Assembly (NCBI GenBank): GCA_015056795.1
Contig: SVFO01000029.1
Location: 1 to 48,731 of the forward strand
Length of the DNA: 48,731 nt
Origin: Lachnospiraceae bacterium
GTDB lineage: Bacteria > Bacillota > Clostridia > Lachnospirales > Lachnospiraceae
Reading direction: 5' to 3'
This document shows positions 26,893-34,909 of the stretch, one piece after another. The notes under the pieces are model-generated. The model was given only the letters and a program-made list of their open reading frames with translations. It was not told the origin of the DNA and ran no database searches. The position numbers were made by a program, and so were the translations under genes. The stretch's first letter is position 1; every line of letters begins with the position of its first letter.

Positions 26893-27225
26893 TTAATACT
26901 CTCCTAAATGATGAATAATAGCTTCTAAATGTACATGTGCACTATTAGGCTTCTCCGCGCCACAGTGATAGCAAACCAGCACACAATGTTGGTATTGATT
27001 TGTCACATGGCAGTGATATGCAATAATAGGGTTTCCGTCTTCTCCAATTCCGATAAAATGCTCATGATAACCCATATCCTCAAAATGTCCTCCCGTAACT
27101 TTATGTCCCTCATAAAGGTGATCGCCTCCATTTGCATTCGGATGTGGACATGATGCATATACTATACTGGTACTACTAATGAGCACAAATAGAACCATAC
27201 AAATTGTAGCGACTGTTTTCTTCAT
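26893..27225 (-). CDS. small secreted Cys/His-rich protein
   Basis: The 110-residue product has a signal peptide (basic start, hydrophobic core, cleavage likely after VYA near residue 24). The mature part of about 85 residues is rich in His and Cys: SCPHPN at its start, GYHEHF, AYHCHV, the CVLVCYHCG cluster and a C-terminal HVHLEAIIHH. The spacing suggests metal binding or disulfides. I do not recognise the family. AGGAGG lies eight bases before the ATG. It sits between the papain-fold-like gene and the solute-binding lipoprotein gene and is probably part of the same BlaI-controlled unit. Confidence 0.7.
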   Translation of the reverse strand: MKKTVATICMVLFVLISSTSIVYASCPHPNANGGDHLYEGHKVTGGHFEDMGYHEHFIGIGEDGNPIIAYHCHVTNQYQHCVLVCYHCGAEKPNSAHVHLEAIIHHLGEY

Positions 27226-27340
27226 ATTGTTTTCCTCCTAAATTATCTTTTAACTAAAAATTTATTTGAGATAACATGTCTTACCATCATTTTATTGAAT
27301 CATGTTTAGCTTTTTCAAATAATTCACCTGTCCTCATTCA

Positions 27341-28369
27341 CTAGTTTGGATTTAATACCCAATATGATAGTGATGAAGCGGAATAATATGGACAATCATC
27401 AACATAATGAGAACATAACCCATAATATCCCCATTTTGATTTTTCAGTAGTAGTGCTAGGTGATGCTCCCACTGTCTGGATAATTCCTGAGTGCCAATAA
27501 GGAAAAGGTTCATCTGATTTATGGTAAACTATTCTGCATCCAACCGTTGGATAAGTAGAAATATAACTTCCATCCGTAATATAAGGAGTAATATTGTTTA
27601 TCCAATATGTATTGGAGCTCAACTGACTATACCATGCATAGGAATGACAATTATAACTCGGATTACAAGAATCACTAAACACTTCGGAAGCACTGGGGTA
27701 ATTAGTGAGCAACATTTGAAATTCATGGACAGCCTGCAAATATGTTGTATTAAAAATGTCCCAAGTTAATCCTGCATATACGTCTACGTACGAATCCTTG
27801 GGCGTTTGAACCACAGTCGTATAATACCGCGTTGTTCCGATTTCCGTCTCATCAGATGTCTGAGATTCTATGTATTTCAATAACTGTTTAGCGACATTAT
27901 ATTCACAATACTTCCTTATCTGTTCTGTCGTTTTATCACTTAAATCCATAGAAGAAAGCATGTCATACTGGTCTTTTTCCCTGACAAGGTATTCGCGAAG
28001 GGAATCGCAGGCATCTGGTCTAGATAGCAATTCATCTATCCCTGAAAAGTAGGTTGCAATCCAATTGATTCCCGTCTCGAAACTGTAAAAACAACCAAGC
28101 GCATCAATCAAAAAAGGATAAGTAATGACTGATTCTGCCAAAGCATCCGTGGTCATGCGATCTAGCACTTCCTGTGGAATCTCACATGCTTCCCTCCTCT
28201 CGACCACAGAAGGTAATGCCCGCCATTCCTCCGTTCCTGGCTTAATGGGATAATCATATGGTTCCGTAATCTTACCGATATCTGCACCATTCGCATGTAC
28301 AACAGAGTTCTGTAACATGCAAAATAAAATAAGAATACAACTAAGCATCATAGCAATTCTTTTTTTCAT
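27341..28369 (-). CDS. secreted protein with papain-fold (NlpC/P60- or CHAP-like) C-terminal domain
   Basis: The 342-residue product has a signal peptide ending near VVHA (about residue 26). An N-terminal helical domain contains the recurring motif LAESVITYPFLIDAL...FSGIDELLSRPDA. The C-terminal domain has the likely catalytic Cys241 in YNCHSYAWYS and His293 in YWHSGIIQ, the order of papain-fold amidases and peptidases such as NlpC/P60 and CHAP. A cell-wall or peptide substrate is likely but unproven. The start at 28369 is 7 bases after a GTAGGTGA sequence; a GTG three codons earlier is possible. It is preceded by a promoter with two GACTA-N6-TAGTC operators. Confidence 0.7.
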   Translation of the reverse strand: MKKRIAMMLSCILILFCMLQNSVVHANGADIGKITEPYDYPIKPGTEEWRALPSVVERREACEIPQEVLDRMTTDALAESVITYPFLIDALGCFYSFETGINWIATYFSGIDELLSRPDACDSLREYLVREKDQYDMLSSMDLSDKTTEQIRKYCEYNVAKQLLKYIESQTSDETEIGTTRYYTTVVQTPKDSYVDVYAGLTWDIFNTTYLQAVHEFQMLLTNYPSASEVFSDSCNPSYNCHSYAWYSQLSSNTYWINNITPYITDGSYISTYPTVGCRIVYHKSDEPFPYWHSGIIQTVGASPSTTTEKSKWGYYGLCSHYVDDCPYYSASSLSYWVLNPN

Positions 28370-28395
28370 ACGCGTCACCTACATTAGTTTTATTA

Positions 28396-28441
28396 GACTA
28401 CCTCTATAGTCTAGACTATCACAATAGTCTCTAACTGTCAA
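28396..28441 (-). promoter_or_regulatory. promoter of the secreted-protein genes with two BlaI-type operators
   Basis: TTGACA (28441-28436) and TAGTCT (28418-28413) are 17 bases apart. GACTATCACAATAGTC (28414-28429) overlaps the -10 and the spacer, and GACTACCTCTATAGTC (28396-28411) follows the -10 box. The second site is at exactly the same distance from the -35 box as the single operator of the blaI-like promoter. Confidence 0.75.
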
Positions 28442-28514
28442 TACGCTTACATATAAGCATGCGCATAACTTTGTAAGATACTTACAAAATCTCTTCTATC
28501 TTGTCCAGTTTCTC

Positions 28515-28543
28515 TTGAATATGCCTTTCCAATCAGTTATAAT
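28515..28543 (+). promoter_or_regulatory. pgi promoter
   Basis: TTGAAT (28515-28520) and TATAAT (28538-28543) are 17 bases apart, about 60 bases before the pgi start. Confidence 0.75.
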
Positions 28544-28605
28544 TCTAGTTAAAGCATTATCATGTTTTAGGAAAGAAAAGTAAATCAATATAGGAGGTAC
28601 GTACA

Positions 28606-30186
28606 ATGATTTCATGGAAGAACCTTACGACGCTCGCTTCCTTTCAGGAGCTTACGAAGAAGGAAAAGGTGAGCCTGAAGGATGTAATGGCTGGCGAAGC
28701 AGGCGCGGCGAGAGTGAAGACCTATCAGATGCCCATGGCAGAGGGCATGACCTATGTTTACGCAGCAAAGGCCGTAGATGACAATGTTCTGGATGGCCTG
28801 AAGAATCTGGCCGACGAAGCGCAGCTTTTGGAGAAATATGCAGCGCTGTATAACGGCGAAGTGATCAATACTGGTGAGAAGAGACTGGTGCTGCATCAGC
28901 TGACCCGTGGCCAGCTTGGCGACGCGGTCGTAAAGGACGGCGTGAATAAGAGAGACTTCTATGTGGCACAGCAGAAAAAGATCGAAGAATTCGCAAATGA
29001 CGTTCATGCAGGAAAGATCACGAACGGTGCCGGTGAGAAGTTCACGACGGTTGTTCAGATCGGTATCGGTGGTTCCGACCTTGGCCCTCGCGCCATTTAT
29101 CTGGCTCTCGAAAACTGGGCGAAGCAGACCGGGAACTTTAACATGGAAGCAAAGTTCATCAGCAACGTGGATCCGGATGATGCAGCAGCTGTTCTTGCAG
29201 GAATCGACGTAGCACACTCCCTGTTCGTTCTGGTTTCTAAGTCCGGTACGACGCTGGAGACCCTGACCAATGAGTCCTTTGTCAAGGATGCGCTGAAGAA
29301 TGCAGGCCTGGATGCTTCCAAGCATATGGTAGCAGTAACTAGCGAGACCTCGCCCCTTGCCACCAGCAGCGATTACCTTCGCGCCTTCTTTATGGATGAC
29401 TATATCGGCGGAAGATTCTCCTCTACCTCTGCGGTAGGCGGCGCAATCCTCTCCCTGGCATACACTCCCGAAGTATTTGCTCGTTTCCTTGACGGCGCTG
29501 CCGCTGAGGACAAGCTTGCAACAAATGCAAACATCAAGGAGAATCCTGCACTTCTCGATGCCCTGATCGGCGTATATGAGAGAAACGTGCTTGGCTTCCC
29601 TGCCACGGCAGTTTTGCCTTATTCCCAGGCGCTCAGCCGCTTCCCTGCACATCTGCAGCAGGCTGACATGGAATCCAATGGCAAGTCGGTCAACCGTTTC
29701 GGCGAGCCTGTAGACTATCCTACCGGTCCCGTACTCTTTGGCGAACCCGGTACCAATGGTCAGCACTCCTTCTACCAGCTGCTTCATCAGGGAACTGACA
29801 TCGTTCCTTTGCAGTTCATCGGTTTTAAGGAGAGTCAGCTTGGCGTTGACGTAAACATTCAAGGCAGCACCAGTCAGAAGAAGCTCTGCGCAAATGTTGT
29901 GGCTCAAATCATGGCCTTTGCCTGCGGCAAGGATAACGAGGACAACAATAAGAAGTTTGCCGGCAATCGTCCTTCCAGCATTATCGTTGGCGACAGACTG
30001 ACCCCTGAGACCATGGGCGCACTGCTCTCCCATTTCGAAAACAAGATTATGTTCCAGGGCTTCCTTTGGAATGTAAACAGCTTCGATCAGGAGGGCGTTC
30101 AGCTCGGAAAGGTACTTGCAAAGAAGGTACTTGCACATGAGACCGACGGTGCGTTGAAGGAATTCAGCGACATGTTCGAAATCTAA
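28606..30186 (+). CDS. pgi: glucose-6-phosphate isomerase
   Basis: Interconverts glucose 6-phosphate and fructose 6-phosphate in glycolysis. The 526-residue protein has the sugar-phosphate site GIGGSDLGPRAIYLAL, the SIS-domain loop VLVSKSGTTLET, and the C-terminal family signature region QGFLWNVNSFDQEGVQLGK with the catalytic Lys. It is longer than the roughly 450-residue PGI common in Firmicutes and closer to the enterobacterial length. AGGAGG lies nine bases before the ATG, with a clear sigma-A promoter upstream and a terminator after. Codon use looks highly biased, as expected for a highly expressed glycolytic gene; the long opposite-strand frame is a by-product of this. Confidence 0.96.
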   Translation: MISWKNLTTLASFQELTKKEKVSLKDVMAGEAGAARVKTYQMPMAEGMTYVYAAKAVDDNVLDGLKNLADEAQLLEKYAALYNGEVINTGEKRLVLHQLTRGQLGDAVVKDGVNKRDFYVAQQKKIEEFANDVHAGKITNGAGEKFTTVVQIGIGGSDLGPRAIYLALENWAKQTGNFNMEAKFISNVDPDDAAAVLAGIDVAHSLFVLVSKSGTTLETLTNESFVKDALKNAGLDASKHMVAVTSETSPLATSSDYLRAFFMDDYIGGRFSSTSAVGGAILSLAYTPEVFARFLDGAAAEDKLATNANIKENPALLDALIGVYERNVLGFPATAVLPYSQALSRFPAHLQQADMESNGKSVNRFGEPVDYPTGPVLFGEPGTNGQHSFYQLLHQGTDIVPLQFIGFKESQLGVDVNIQGSTSQKKLCANVVAQIMAFACGKDNEDNNKKFAGNRPSSIIVGDRLTPETMGALLSHFENKIMFQGFLWNVNSFDQEGVQLGKVLAKKVLAHETDGALKEFSDMFEI

Positions 30187-30327
30187 ACTATGCCATTAGG
30201 GACGGTTCTCTTTGGCACATAGTATATTATGGCGAGCCTATCATCCAAGGCTCGCCATTTTAATCTTATTTTCTAGTCATCTCAGAGATGCCAAAGGGTG
30301 CCAACGAGAACCGTCCCCTTGGACATA
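30187..30327. repeat. REPIN-like pair of inverted GGGACGGTTCTC palindromes
   Basis: A hairpin with core GGGACGGTTCTC (30187-30223, arms ACTATG...CATAGT) and an inverted copy of the same core (30296-30325, GAGAACCGTCCCC) bracket about 75 bases that contain the pgi terminator. Two inverted REP units with a short spacer is the definition of a REPIN. Similar cores recur in Firmicute genomes. A more diverged single unit is at 4272. Confidence 0.65.
30229..30272 (+). terminator. pgi terminator
   Basis: ATGGCGAGCC and GGCTCGCCAT form a 10-base stem with a 10-base loop, followed by TTTAATCTTATTTT. Confidence 0.85.
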
Positions 30328-30349
30328 CTTTTCATGCACCAGATGGTTA

Positions 30350-31375
30350 TTACATCTTTGAACGCGCCGCCCTATACTCCTCTGGGGTTACGTCAAGCGC
30401 CTTACATGCCATTTCTTCCGTCCAATTCATGTTTTTCATTAGCACGGTGACATGAATACAAAGACTTTGGTCAATTCCTTTCTCAATTCCTTTCTCAATT
30501 CCTTTTTGTCTGCTTTGCTCCATCATGTCTTGTATTGCCTTGCACACGTCATACATCACCTCCTCTCCAGTGTCATCTTCTTTGTCCTCGTCATCATATT
30601 GAAGGATTTCCATGTTTCCCATGACCTCCAGCGTCCTGCATGCGTCCAAAGCCATATGTCGAAAAGCTTCCCTGTTTTCTTCGACATACGCCGCCAACTG
30701 ATCCGCATCCTCCGCTCTTTGTAAAAACCCAAAGACTTCCCGTAAGTCCGACTTAAATTCCTCTCCGACTCCCTTCTTTCTGACTTCCACTAGGTGCAGC
30801 GGATAGTCCGTTATCATGTTCCTTATTTCCTCAGGATACCCTTCTTCATCGATCATCTCACGAAGGTTCCTGGGCCCGTTCCATTCCTCCTTTCCCCAAT
30901 AAACCACAAGCAATACCACAGGTCTTACCTTTTCCCCCTTCGCCATCCCTGATATGTATTCCGCACCCTTTAGATTTTTCTTTTTCTCGTGTTCTAACGC
31001 AATCTCCTGCCATTGTTCATGATACATGATCGCTTCCTCATTCAACATACGGATCGGCATGGCATAATGCACGTTTGTCTGATTCTCCGTGGAAATAATG
31101 GCAACCCTCATCCCAAACCTGACTTCCTCCACCAAATCCATGTTCACCTCGCCAAGCTGCAATTGTTGGTTTCGTCGCCTTTTGTCTCCACATTTTTTCT
31201 TCCGCGTAATCCCTGTCGTCTTTTCTTCAGTCACCCTGTAATGCACGTTTTCAATCAGCCTTATGTCCTCAGCCGTCACAAGCTGTTTTCCATTACAGAC
31301 ATAACAGTTAATTAGGTCTGCCGACCTTTCCGCCTTTTTCAGGTACGTGTTTGTCATGATGTCGTTCCTTCCCAT
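30350..31375 (-). CDS. Rpn family recombination-promoting nuclease / putative transposase
   Basis: The 341-residue protein resembles the clostridial Rpn/PD-(D/E)XK family that begins MGRxDxMTxxYLKxAERxADLINxxVCxGxQLV and contains ENQTNVHYAMPIRML and the core PVVLLVVYWGKEEWNGPRNLREM. The usual catalytic acid pattern is degenerate and the activity may be weak or lost. Near the C-terminus a GIEKGIEKGIDQ repeat is encoded by a 12-base tandem repeat at about 30468-30508, a spot prone to slippage. AAGGAGG lies 12 bases before the first ATG; an ATG at 31357 with GGAAGGAA upstream is an alternative. It is a different subfamily from the protein at 6394. Confidence 0.75.
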   Translation of the reverse strand: MGRNDIMTNTYLKKAERSADLINCYVCNGKQLVTAEDIRLIENVHYRVTEEKTTGITRKKKCGDKRRRNQQLQLGEVNMDLVEEVRFGMRVAIISTENQTNVHYAMPIRMLNEEAIMYHEQWQEIALEHEKKKNLKGAEYISGMAKGEKVRPVVLLVVYWGKEEWNGPRNLREMIDEEGYPEEIRNMITDYPLHLVEVRKKGVGEEFKSDLREVFGFLQRAEDADQLAAYVEENREAFRHMALDACRTLEVMGNMEILQYDDEDKEDDTGEEVMYDVCKAIQDMMEQSRQKGIEKGIEKGIDQSLCIHVTVLMKNMNWTEEMACKALDVTPEEYRAARSKM

Positions 31376-31726
31376 AAGTTCCCAAATCCTCCTTCTGCAC
31401 CTTGCGCTTGTAAAATAAATCTTTCGAGGACACTTATGATCAGCCGATTATTCGCGTGCTGCATCGTCAAAAAGCATACGACAAATAAGCCTTAGCATCC
31501 TCAAAAAATAGTGGATAATCGGCAGAAACGCCAATTAGAAGTGAAAGAAATGCATCCTCTGAAGGGTCGCATTTCAGATAAGTGAATTATACGGAATTTC
31601 TCTGAAAAAGTCAACAGATTCTTAAGCCATTACGCAGCATAATCATATAAATCATAACATGGTACAAAATAAAATATCCCCACCATAATGGTGAGGATAT
31701 TACAAAAAATCATTTATATAAGTTAC
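31376..31726. other. intergenic stretch of 351 bases, no gene seen
   Basis: The right part contains the terminator of the ATP-grasp operon (31673-31701). The rest is AT-rich and presumably holds the promoter of the Rpn nuclease gene, though I could not single out a convincing one. No coding frame with a ribosome binding site was found. Confidence 0.5.
31673..31701 (-). terminator. terminator of the reductase-acyltransferase-ATP-grasp operon
   Basis: On the minus strand AATATCCTCACC and GGTGGGGATATT pair across a short loop with one wobble and are followed by TTATTTTG. Confidence 0.75.
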
Positions 31727-32602
31727 TCATCCAAACGCCTTATAGAACTCTTCTGCCTTGATCTGTTGCAATCCAGATACTTGTCCGTCTCCCAGTTCCA
31801 TGATGATCAGTCTTCCGTCCTCGCGTCTGGCGATGTCCATCGTGACAAAATGGCTCTTCACCTTCTTCGCGTTCGCTTCTATCCAAAGGCGCTCTTCATC
31901 GGATATGTGCAAAGCCTTGTCCGCCTGCCAGTAATCATCCATGATCAGGACTTGTCCGCCATAGATGAACACGCGGTATTCTTCCGATATCGGCATTCCG
32001 CTCTTCTCATGAAATCCTATGGATCTAAGCTTTTCGAACTTCCGCAGAACAACGCCTCCAGCGAGGGCGGAGCCCTGGCGTTCTATAAAATTACCAATGA
32101 CTCTTTCGGCATTCGCCGTATTTTCGATGTCCTCAATAAAGCAGGCATCCTGCCATTCATGCTTTCTGCTCTTGACGAAATCCTTGACAATATACGATCC
32201 CGTCAGGCCTTTCGTCAGTGCCATTGCGGAGACTAATGTCCCCTGATTTTCCCAGACTGTCTTGGCTGTTTCATCCTTGAAATCCTCATACCAACCAGGG
32301 AGCATGTGGTATTTTTCATATTCCGCCGGTGAATTGATCAGCGTAATACCTTTTGCCATCAGCTTGTCATAAAAGGTTCTGTACAGTTCCGGACGCATCA
32401 TCCATCCGCGATAGATAGTCATTCCCGTAATTTCTGATCCATAGAGCGAGAGCTTTCCCATTTCAAGGTCTTCATAACTAAACAGCGCACAGGCATGCTC
32501 CTTGGACGCCGCCTGATACTCTTCCTTGTAATCTTCGTCTACCTCCCACTGATGCAATGGATGATTGCAGAATAGGAAATTAACGTCTGAAAAATGATGC
32601 AT
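31727..32602 (-). CDS. ATP-grasp domain protein
   Basis: The 291-residue protein resembles ATP-grasp proteins of the DUF4343 type: an N-terminal part with LFCNHPLHQWEVDEDYKEEY, a central nucleotide-binding region (GSYIVKDFVKSRKHEW near 133-148) and a C-terminal catalytic part SEEYRVFIYGGQVLIMDDYW...VTMDIARREDGRLIIMELGDGQVSGLQ, with the acidic metal ligands in MELGDGQ. ATP-grasp enzymes join a carboxylate to an amine or thiol through an acyl phosphate. It follows the acyltransferase gene by only 13 bases, AGAGAGG lies before the ATG, and a terminator follows. Substrates are unknown. Confidence 0.8.
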   Translation of the reverse strand: MHHFSDVNFLFCNHPLHQWEVDEDYKEEYQAASKEHACALFSYEDLEMGKLSLYGSEITGMTIYRGWMMRPELYRTFYDKLMAKGITLINSPAEYEKYHMLPGWYEDFKDETAKTVWENQGTLVSAMALTKGLTGSYIVKDFVKSRKHEWQDACFIEDIENTANAERVIGNFIERQGSALAGGVVLRKFEKLRSIGFHEKSGMPISEEYRVFIYGGQVLIMDDYWQADKALHISDEERLWIEANAKKVKSHFVTMDIARREDGRLIIMELGDGQVSGLQQIKAEEFYKAFG

Positions 32603-32615
32603 AAGTAAATCCTCT

Positions 32616-33686
32616 CTATTTCTTCGTTCCCATCAAAAAGCAAAGGATCGGGATCCTTAAACATACCTCTGCACAGACCATTGTCATAATAAATGCGCAT
32701 CCAATCGGTACAAAGAACAGCAACGCGGTATGATTCCCTAAAACACCGGAAAACCAGTATTGAAAAAGTACGATCCATAGAAAATGAATGCTATAATATG
32801 GGAAAGATCTTTGTGACATAAACGCTGTAACATTATTCTTGAAATCAAGTTTATTCTTACCGATCCCGATAAGTGCCAATATCATAAACCATTCTGCAAA
32901 CGCTTTGGCTATAACATTGATCAGTCCAAAATCCTTGCCAGACCATATGAACATATATATGTTAACAATGGCAAACACAAGTCCAATCGTCAACGAGACA
33001 TAGCGATACTTTAGGGCTTTCTCTATTGCCTCATCATGTGACAAAACATAAAATCCGATCAGAAAGATATAGATGAACTCAGCAAAACTCTTCCCGCCGA
33101 TGGACAAAAGATCATATAAAAGCGGTAGTGGAATAACCAAAAGACAGATTCCCCAAAAAGGCATGTTCTCTGTTCCAATTCTCTTTTTTAACACTTTATT
33201 TGTTAATTGGATGATTCCGACCGATACCAGAGAAATCACAAACAAATAAAGCAAAAACCAGAACTGTCCAACATGGAATCCACCATCAAAACCCGTCAAA
33301 TCCGTCCACTTTGTAAAGAATGTCTTATAGTGTTTAAAAAAGCTTCCTTCATACCCTAAATTTGTCTTATCTCCAATATAAGCCAAGACAGGGCAAAACA
33401 CCAATGTTCCGAAAAGAAGGGGAACTATAAGGCGCTTTATTCTTTCAACAATGAATTGTCCATATGTTCGTTTCTTCAATGCATACCTGCTGCTCATCCC
33501 TGCGAGAAGAAAGAGTATGGGCATAAAGAATGGACTGAAGAACACAATGAAACTACTTATTGGTTTGTTTTGCGTAAAGAAAACATAATTCCGTTCTCCC
33601 CAGGTATTAAAAGCCTGGGCCGCATGATAAGGAATCAGCAAGAACACATCCATCCATCTTAAATTATCGATAAATTGTTTTCTCAT
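32616..33686 (-). CDS. acyltransferase family 3 membrane protein (OafA/YrhL-like)
   Basis: The 356-residue integral membrane protein has about ten hydrophobic segments and begins with the family pattern RKQFIDNLRWMDVFLLIPYHAAQAF, whose His is the likely catalytic residue. FMPILFLLAGMSSRYALKKR is also typical. Acyltransferase 3 proteins move acetyl or other acyl groups onto sugars, lipids or antibiotics at the membrane. The ATG at 33686 has AAGGGGC five bases upstream; the frame also runs back to a TTG that overlaps the preceding gene. Middle gene of a tight three-gene operon. Confidence 0.85.
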   Translation of the reverse strand: MRKQFIDNLRWMDVFLLIPYHAAQAFNTWGERNYVFFTQNKPISSFIVFFSPFFMPILFLLAGMSSRYALKKRTYGQFIVERIKRLIVPLLFGTLVFCPVLAYIGDKTNLGYEGSFFKHYKTFFTKWTDLTGFDGGFHVGQFWFLLYLFVISLVSVGIIQLTNKVLKKRIGTENMPFWGICLLVIPLPLLYDLLSIGGKSFAEFIYIFLIGFYVLSHDEAIEKALKYRYVSLTIGLVFAIVNIYMFIWSGKDFGLINVIAKAFAEWFMILALIGIGKNKLDFKNNVTAFMSQRSFPYYSIHFLWIVLFQYWFSGVLGNHTALLFFVPIGCAFIMTMVCAEVCLRIPILCFLMGTKK

Positions 33687-33720
33687 CCATGCCCCTTCGC
33701 CTTTCTCTTTCCCACAACCT

Positions 33721-34863
33721 TTATTTTCCAAATACCTCTGCCGTTTTTTTCATGCGATCCGCAATTGCGACGCCAAAGGGACATCGGCTCTCGCAGCCTC
33801 TGCAACCGATGCAGGCACTCGCGGTAACGCCAAGCGCTTCATAATGGGATCTCACGCTCTCAGGCACGGTCGGCTGCTGCGTTGCCAAATCATAGAATTT
33901 ATTCACCATCGCTATGTCAATGTTTACGGGACAAGGCTTGCAATGCCCGCAATAGGTACACTGTCCCCGATAGGAATGCAGGGGCGCAGACGCAATGACG
34001 GAGGCATAATCCTTTTCCTTGTCCGTGGCCGTCTCATAGGCCACGGCTGCATCAACCTGCTCCTTCGTATCATACCCACAGAGCACCGAAGAAACGCCAG
34101 GTCTGGTCAGGGCATAGTGCAGGCACTGCTCTGGCGTAAAGGCCACGCCAAAGGGTGAGGTTTTCGCATCAAATAATTTCCCGCCAAAGTATCCCTTCAT
34201 GACGGTAATTCCAATTTCCTTTTCCTCGCAGAGCTGGTAGAGGGAGGCGCGCTCAGGATCAATGCCAGACAGCGCTGTGTCATATTCTCCGAACAGATCA
34301 TCAATCTCCTCCGTCGCAGGACGCATGTCGAATGCAGGATTGATGGAGAAAAGAAGCATCTCAACAAAACCCGATTCCACGGCCAGCTTTGCGATGACGG
34401 GATTATGCGTGGACAAGCCAATGTGACGAATTTTACCGCTCTCCTTGAGCTCCTTTACATATCTGAGAAAATCTGAATTTAGGATCTTGTCCCAATCCTC
34501 TCTTGCGTCCACATAATGAATCATTCCAAGGTCAACATAGTCCGTCCGAAGTCTTTTCAAAAGATCCTCAAACGCCGGAACGACATATTTCATGTCCCTC
34601 GTTCGTACATATTGGCCGTTTTGCCACGTGGAACCAATATGTCCCTGCACAATCCAATGCGAACGATTCCCTTCCATCGCCTTACCAATAATGTCACGCG
34701 ACTTCGGATCTGCCATCCAGCAATCAATAACGTTGATGCCCTTCTGTGCAGCATATTTGATCAGCGCAACGCCATCCTCCTCCGGATGACGCTCCAGCCA
34801 CTCCCCGCCAAAGCCTATTTCACTAACCTGCAATTCCGTTTTTCCAAGCCTTCTGTAATTCAT
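33721..34863 (-). CDS. aldo/keto reductase with C-terminal 2x[4Fe-4S] ferredoxin domain
   Basis: The 380-residue protein has an aldo/keto reductase barrel (LGKTELQVSEIGFGGEW at the start, YVDLGMIHYVDARED, GKIRHIGLSTHNP) and two C-terminal cluster motifs, CTYCGHCKPCPVNID (about 315-329) and CIGCRGCESRCPFGV (about 352-366). This layout is common in anaerobes and suggests electron transfer from ferredoxin to a carbonyl substrate. The active-site Asp/Tyr/Lys/His tetrad is not fully evident: Tyr is replaced in the NVIDCWMADP segment. The start is ATG at 34863 by family length; a GTG three codons earlier is nearer to AAAGGAA. First gene of the operon. Confidence 0.85.
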   Translation of the reverse strand: MNYRRLGKTELQVSEIGFGGEWLERHPEEDGVALIKYAAQKGINVIDCWMADPKSRDIIGKAMEGNRSHWIVQGHIGSTWQNGQYVRTRDMKYVVPAFEDLLKRLRTDYVDLGMIHYVDAREDWDKILNSDFLRYVKELKESGKIRHIGLSTHNPVIAKLAVESGFVEMLLFSINPAFDMRPATEEIDDLFGEYDTALSGIDPERASLYQLCEEKEIGITVMKGYFGGKLFDAKTSPFGVAFTPEQCLHYALTRPGVSSVLCGYDTKEQVDAAVAYETATDKEKDYASVIASAPLHSYRGQCTYCGHCKPCPVNIDIAMVNKFYDLATQQPTVPESVRSHYEALGVTASACIGCRGCESRCPFGVAIADRMKKTAEVFGK

Positions 34864-34909
34864 ATAAATCACATATTCCTTTCTTTTATATGCATGTCAG
34901 AATTTTATT

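Noticed and set aside
28612..30138. 508-codon open frame on the minus strand opposite pgi
   Set aside because: It is fully antisense to a clear pgi gene, has no ribosome binding site or family resemblance, and follows from the biased codon use of pgi.
31688..32236. 182-codon plus-strand frame opposite the ATP-grasp gene
   Set aside because: Antisense to a recognised gene in a tight operon; no ribosome binding site or domain.
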